The notes under the pieces: generated by a model
Databases searched by the model: none
What the model was told of the DNA's origin: nothing
What the model saw: the letters and a program-made list of their open reading frames with translations, nothing else
Part shown: positions 4,907-8,610 of the stretch, piece by piece
Numbering within the stretch: the first letter of the stretch is position 1
How the letters are laid out: every line of letters starts with the position of its first letter
Assembly: GCA_045629845.1 (NCBI GenBank)
Contig: JAZQRZ010000163.1
Coordinates: 1 to 8,610 of the forward strand
Length of the DNA: 8,610 nt
Origin: UBA9715 sp045629845
Lineage (GTDB): Bacteria; Actinomycetota; Coriobacteriia; Coriobacteriales; Eggerthellaceae
Direction of reading: 5' to 3'
Made by a program: the position numbers and the translations under genes

Positions 4907-7900
4907 TAGCCAACCAGATTGATTCGTTCGAAGCCAGCCTCAGAGCCTTCCAGGATTTCGCGGTTGCCAAATACGCACATGGCGCGCTGGTCGATAAGCT
5001 GCTGCAACGTGTCAGCCAACGCGCGTACATCCTGAACCTTGGTGTCGATAATCTCTTGGCGATTTACGGTGCGCTCTGCAAACGTGCGCTTTCGGAAGTA
5101 ATCGCCTGCCTGACGGCGGATAAGGGTGCGCGGCTTTACGGGTGCGTCAACAGTGGCAACGCAGGAAACAAGGTAGCCTTCCATATCTTCAGGCGAAGGA
5201 TCAAACGAAGCAAGCCACGAGCTGGCCTGCTTAAAGCGCTCAAGCGTTTCATCCAGATGCGGGTCGCGATACGAATGGAAGCGAATTTCGCCCGGCACCA
5301 TTTCCTTGAAGCCGCAGCCGTAAGCGCCGCCCTTTACGCGCACTTCGTTCCACAAGTAATCAAGCGACAGAACGCGCGACGCAACATTCCACGTACCAAC
5401 ATGCGGCTGGCCAAGCAAGCGACGGTCCCAGCCAAGCGAAGCAAAGCACACGTCGCTTGGTACCACGAATGCCTCGCGCTTCACAACGGGCTGCGGAATA
5501 ACAAGCTTGCTGCGTGTGGTGCGCGTGCGTGCCAAGGCGGGGCTTGCTGCCCAGAATTGGTCGTAATCCTTTTCGCTACCAGCAAAGCTAATCGTGCAGT
5601 TGTCGTCGCTAAACAGGTGGCGAGCAACATCAGTCAGGCGCGCAACCAAATCGTCGCGGCGCTCGTCGAAGTGCTCGATAAGGTCACAAAGGAACTGATA
5701 AAAGCCTACGTTGTTCAGCTTTTCCCTAACAACGCCGGCGGGCACGCAATACGAACGCACGCGTGCTGTGGCGCACGAATGACCCGAATTAGCAAAGCCT
5801 TGCTCCATCGCAATCTTTTGCTGTTTCAGTAGGTCAAGAATGCGCTGCGTGTCCGAGAAATCGGTTTCCAGCAAAATCTCGCGCGGCAGCTCGGCCAGCC
5901 ACGTAATGTTTTCGGCAAGGCTGGAAGAGCCTACGGTGAACAGCGTTCGTACACTATCAACGTCGTGTTCGTTCTCGAAAATGCTGGTAAAGAATGACAG
6001 GTTGCCAAGCTTGCCCTGCGTCAAGGTGTCGATTTCGGCAGCTGTGTGATGTGCGGTATCAAGCTTACCCAGCGTCAGCGCAAGCACCGAGGTGTAGGGC
6101 AAATCTTCGAAATCCAGCTGGTCCATGTCGAAGTAGCGGTACGCATACGCAATGCCGCGCGTTGACATAGTGTGGCGCAGACAGCTAAGCGGCGCATTGG
6201 GATCAAGCGCATAGGAAGGCTCTTCACATACGTCGTCGATGTCAGCAACGGTAAGGCGCGGCAGGGTAGCGATTGCTTCTGGCGTGTCAGGTGCTTCCTG
6301 AAGTTCGCGCAGCAAAGCCTCTTCGTCCACGATTTGCTGGCGTTCTTCGGGCTTCAATGCCTGATTCATAGCTGCCAAGCGGGCAGGGGTGTCGTCATCA
6401 GACTGTCCCGGTGTTGGGACAATCTCAACCGATGCGGCATGTTCATTTTCCAAGAACAACTCTTCGCACAGGCGCTCGAAGTAATCACCCTTCAGGTTTT
6501 CGCGCAGCTGAGCAAAGGCTGTTTCGTAACGCAGATAATCAAGCGGTGCGTTTTCGTCGTAAAGCCAGCTGGAAAGCGCCATCATGGAATAAATGACACC
6601 ATCTGCGTAGCCCATGTCGTGTTCGCGCATCAGGAATTCTGCGTGAGAAAGGGCGGCTTCGATTAGGTTTTTGTCGAGCCCCGCATCAAGCAAAGCACGC
6701 ACGTTTTCAGCGATTGCACCAGCCAAGCGCTTGCCGCCATCTTCGATAGGCATGTTCACCTGCACAACCGCGAAGGGCTGGCGCACGGCGTCGGAAAGGA
6801 AAGCGTTCACGTCATGAGCAATGTTGGCATCAAGCAAGGCGCGCGTCAGCGGCGCTTCGTTGCTGCCAAACAGCGCATCAAGCAGAATCTCGATTGCTAA
6901 GGCACGCATACGGTTCGAGCTGTCACCAATAACATATCCGCAGGCAGCGCATGCGTTTTCAGGCGCGGTATCCATGTTTTTACGCACATAAGGCATGAGT
7001 GCGGCAGCATCCGTATCAGCAGCTGCGCCTGCAGCGCTCGCAATTTTCGAGTCCGCAGGCACCTGGATGGTCAGTGTATCTTTGCTTGAACCGCCACAGC
7101 GTTCGCACAGCTGCGGCATGGTCAGCGTAACTTCGCCAGCGATGCTGCCTTCAGCTACGGTAATCTCGCGCGGACGCAGCGACTCAAGACCAGCTGCTTC
7201 GCGTTGCGCGTCGCTTTCACGTTGCTCCTGAACAACGGGCGTCAAATAGCGCTCGTCCAGGAATGCCAGCGTACGGTCGATATCCATGTTTCCGTACAAA
7301 ATTATGTAGCTGTTGTCGGTACGATAATGCCTGCGATGTTCGTCCAGGTATTCCTCGTAAGTCAGCTCGGGAATTGCCTGCGGCGTGCCGCCTGATTCAA
7401 ACGCATAGCAGGTGCCTGGCAGAAGCGCCATCTGCAGTTCGTCGTACAGCACCGATGAAGCATCCGAAAGCGCGCCCTTCATCTCGTTAAACACCACGCC
7501 GTTGTGTACCAGAATGGTCTTGTCGGCGGGCAGTTCGGCTGGGTTTGTATTGGAGCCATCGGCTGCGTGCAGTTCGTAGTGCCAGCCTTCCTGTTCAAAG
7601 ATGGCACGCTTGTTGTAAATATTCGGATGGAATACCGCGTCAAGGTACACATCCATCAGGTTAAACAAGTCTTGCTCGTTCGTTGATGCCACTGGGTACA
7701 GCGTTTTGTCACCGAACGTCATGGCGTTCAGGAAGGTTTGCATCGAGCCTTTCAGTAGGTCAACGAACGGTTCCTTTACAGGGAAACGGCGCGATCCACA
7801 CAGCACCGAGTGCTCCAAAATGTGGAACACACCCGTATCGTCTTTGGGCGGCGTGCGGAAACCAATGGCAAACGACTTATTGTTGTCGTCGTTGGCCAGA

Positions 7901-8031
7901 TACAGCAGGCGTGCGCCCGATGCCTCATGCTTGCCGACGTACGCTTTGCCGTCGATTTCGGGCAGTTCGTCCTGCGATTCGATAACAAAGCCGTGCAACG
8001 TGCTTCCTGCGTTTAGTTCTTTGTTACTCAC
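4906..8031 (-). CDS. M16C zinc metallopeptidase (presequence protease/falcilysin type)
   Basis: Protein of 1041 residues without a signal peptide, so probably cytosolic. M16C enzymes degrade peptides inside a closed two-half chamber. The inverted zinc motif HxxEH is H70-I-L-E73-H74, and the distal zinc ligand is E183 in GVVFNEMKG. FVDLLKGSMQTFLNAMTFGDKTLYPVAS (about 89-116) is typical of PreP-like enzymes. The catalytically silent C-terminal half keeps the substrate-binding LWNEVRVKGGAYG block (893-905). The length fits the family. A segment at about 305-367 carries C309-E-R-C312-G and C361-A-A-C364-G, a possible inserted zinc ribbon. The start is GTG with AAGGA about 8 bases upstream on the minus strand. 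An upstream ATG is out of frame. I see no clear leftward promoter in the 112-bp divergent gap. The gene converges on the lipoprotein gene, and its stop codon touches the palindrome at 4876-4906. Confidence 0.93.
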   Translation of the reverse strand: MSNKELNAGSTLHGFVIESQDELPEIDGKAYVGKHEASGARLLYLANDDNNKSFAIGFRTPPKDDTGVFHILEHSVLCGSRRFPVKEPFVDLLKGSMQTFLNAMTFGDKTLYPVASTNEQDLFNLMDVYLDAVFHPNIYNKRAIFEQEGWHYELHAADGSNTNPAELPADKTILVHNGVVFNEMKGALSDASSVLYDELQMALLPGTCYAFESGGTPQAIPELTYEEYLDEHRRHYRTDNSYIILYGNMDIDRTLAFLDERYLTPVVQEQRESDAQREAAGLESLRPREITVAEGSIAGEVTLTMPQLCERCGGSSKDTLTIQVPADSKIASAAGAAADTDAAALMPYVRKNMDTAPENACAACGYVIGDSSNRMRALAIEILLDALFGSNEAPLTRALLDANIAHDVNAFLSDAVRQPFAVVQVNMPIEDGGKRLAGAIAENVRALLDAGLDKNLIEAALSHAEFLMREHDMGYADGVIYSMMALSSWLYDENAPLDYLRYETAFAQLRENLKGDYFERLCEELFLENEHAASVEIVPTPGQSDDDTPARLAAMNQALKPEERQQIVDEEALLRELQEAPDTPEAIATLPRLTVADIDDVCEEPSYALDPNAPLSCLRHTMSTRGIAYAYRYFDMDQLDFEDLPYTSVLALTLGKLDTAHHTAAEIDTLTQGKLGNLSFFTSIFENEHDVDSVRTLFTVGSSSLAENITWLAELPREILLETDFSDTQRILDLLKQQKIAMEQGFANSGHSCATARVRSYCVPAGVVREKLNNVGFYQFLCDLIEHFDERRDDLVARLTDVARHLFSDDNCTISFAGSEKDYDQFWAASPALARTRTTRSKLVIPQPVVKREAFVVPSDVCFASLGWDRRLLGQPHVGTWNVASRVLSLDYLWNEVRVKGGAYGCGFKEMVPGEIRFHSYRDPHLDETLERFKQASSWLASFDPSPEDMEGYLVSCVATVDAPVKPRTLIRRQAGDYFRKRTFAERTVNRQEIIDTKVQDVRALADTLQQLIDQRAMCVFGNREILEGSEAGFERINLVG

Positions 8032-8104
8032 TATTTCGTCCTTCTGTTCGCATGTGTTTCGAGGCGCAAGGTAACAAACGTCCAGGCCCCTTACTACCTT
8101 CTTG

Positions 8105-8110
8105 TATAAT
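8105..8110 (+). promoter_or_regulatory. -10 box (TATAAT) for the small membrane protein gene
   Basis: Perfect TATAAT 34 bases before the ATG at 8144, in the gap between two divergent genes. The hexamer at 17-bp spacing is CCAGGC, not a recognisable -35. A start near 8117 rules out the longer in-frame ORF beginning at 8102, because that start codon would lie upstream of the transcript. Confidence 0.6.
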
Positions 8111-8143
8111 CGGCTTCACTTTATCACGCATGTGGAGGTTGAA

Positions 8144-8545
8144 ATGGCGCAAGGCGAAGGCTTCAAGCACATAACAGTAACAGCACCGGAAGAAGATGAC
8201 GTTGTTATCGTTGCGGGCGCTACTAATATAGAAGAGTCGCCTGCAGAAGAATTGCCTAATGAAGCGCCAATCGCAGAAGAATTACCTGCAGAAGAACCAG
8301 CTGCAGAAGCTTCGGCGCCACGTGTGGAAGAGCAGCCTGCTCAAGCATCTGAGCAGGTCAAGAAGCCAGTGCAGCCAGCAAAGCAACCTGCTAAGCAGGC
8401 AGCGCGTAAGAAGGACGCCTATCACGAAACAACACTTGAAGATCTGCAAGGTAATTCAATGCCGATGGCGCAAAAGATTGTCATCATTGCGGCTATCATC
8501 TGCATTATCGGTGCAGTAATCTACTGTGTAGCGTTCATGGGGTAA
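8144..8545 (+). CDS. Small tail-anchored membrane protein, Glu/Pro/Ala-rich, function unknown
   Basis: Protein of 133 residues that I do not recognise as a named family. There is no N-terminal signal. Residues 16-63 are strongly acidic with imperfect EELPxE/PAEE repeats (the DNA repeats GCAGAAGAATT at 8243 and 8273). Residues 71-90 are basic and Gln/Pro/Ala-rich (QVKKPVQPAKQPAKQAARKK). A short polar segment (DAYHETTLEDLQGNSM) leads to a single hydrophobic helix at about 111-131, ending in FMG. This implies a C-terminal membrane anchor with the disordered charged region in the cytoplasm. The ATG at 8144 is chosen because GGAGGT lies at 8134-8139 and the -10 box at 8105 falls inside any longer frame. 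The gene is divergent from the peptidase gene. No function is assigned. Confidence 0.8.
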   Translation: MAQGEGFKHITVTAPEEDDVVIVAGATNIEESPAEELPNEAPIAEELPAEEPAAEASAPRVEEQPAQASEQVKKPVQPAKQPAKQAARKKDAYHETTLEDLQGNSMPMAQKIVIIAAIICIIGAVIYCVAFMG

Positions 8546-8548
8546 AAT
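8543..8548 (+). promoter_or_regulatory. Possible -10 box (TAAAAT) for the next gene
   Basis: A five-of-six match to TATAAT overlaps the stop codon of the preceding gene, and would give the following gene a leader of about 53 bases. There is no convincing -35. Read-through from the promoter at 8105 is equally possible because no terminator lies between the two genes. Confidence 0.25.
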
Positions 8549-8607
8549 CTTCGAAGCATTTTTCGCACCCTCTGGCATAGCTTGGGGTTACGAGGAGGAC
8601 ACAAACG

Positions 8608-8610
8608 ATG
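8608..8610 (+). CDS. Start codon of the next gene (cut by the window end)
   Basis: ATG at the last three bases, preceded by a strong ribosome binding site GAGGAGG (8592-8598) with 9 bases of spacing, 62 bases after the stop of the small membrane protein. Only the start codon is present, so nothing can be said about the product. The short gap without a terminator suggests possible co-transcription with the preceding gene. Confidence 0.55.

Noticed and set aside
5056..5832. Open frame of 258 codons on the plus strand opposite the M16C peptidase.
   Set aside because: It is antisense to a conserved part of the peptidase. Its Ala/Arg/Lys-rich composition is typical of a reverse-frame artefact, and no promoter or ribosome binding site is seen.
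8102..8143. In-frame ATG at 8102 for the small membrane protein.
   Set aside because: The -10 box TATAAT lies within it, and GGAGGT is placed correctly for the ATG at 8144.

Overview
The window looks like chromosomal DNA from a moderate-GC Actinomycetota, probably Coriobacteriia (Eggerthellaceae-like). This is an inference from three things: a MurJ whose first helices read like actinobacterial MviN rather than the proteobacterial form, a DUF1846/UPF0371 protein, and a GTGACAAAGGGAC palindrome of a kind I associate with dispersed repeats in that class. There is no sign of a prophage, a transposase gene, CRISPR or rRNA/tRNA. Codon use looks even across the genes.

Layout. The left half reads rightward: murJ (lipid II flippase; its true start may lie outside the window), a 188-bp gap with a -10 box, a DUF1846 gene, a 432-bp non-coding gap, then a lipoprotein with a solute-binding (SBP_bac_3-like) domain, closed by a strong rho-independent terminator. 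The non-coding gap is the most interesting part. A perfect TATAAT is followed within a few bases by a compact structured RNA of about 253 nt (roughly 3341-3593), closed by an 11-bp perfect helix between its ends and followed by an A-rich linker. I cannot assign it to RNase P, tmRNA, SRP or 6S RNA. It is either a free-standing ncRNA or the 5' leader of the lipoprotein gene.

The right half is dominated by a leftward M16C metallopeptidase of 1041 residues (presequence-protease/falcilysin type). It converges on the lipoprotein gene and its stop codon touches a composite palindromic repeat. The peptidase carries two CxxCG knuckles that suggest an inserted zinc ribbon. It is divergently paired with a small rightward gene for a tail-anchored, Glu/Pro/Ala-rich membrane protein. 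The ribosome binding site and start codon of a further gene end the window.

The genes do not form one pathway or a recognisable operon. Cell-wall precursor export (MurJ), a surface lipoprotein, a peptide-degrading metalloprotease and a protein of unknown function (DUF1846) appear to be separate transcription units, three of them headed by a perfect TATAAT without a recognisable -35 box.
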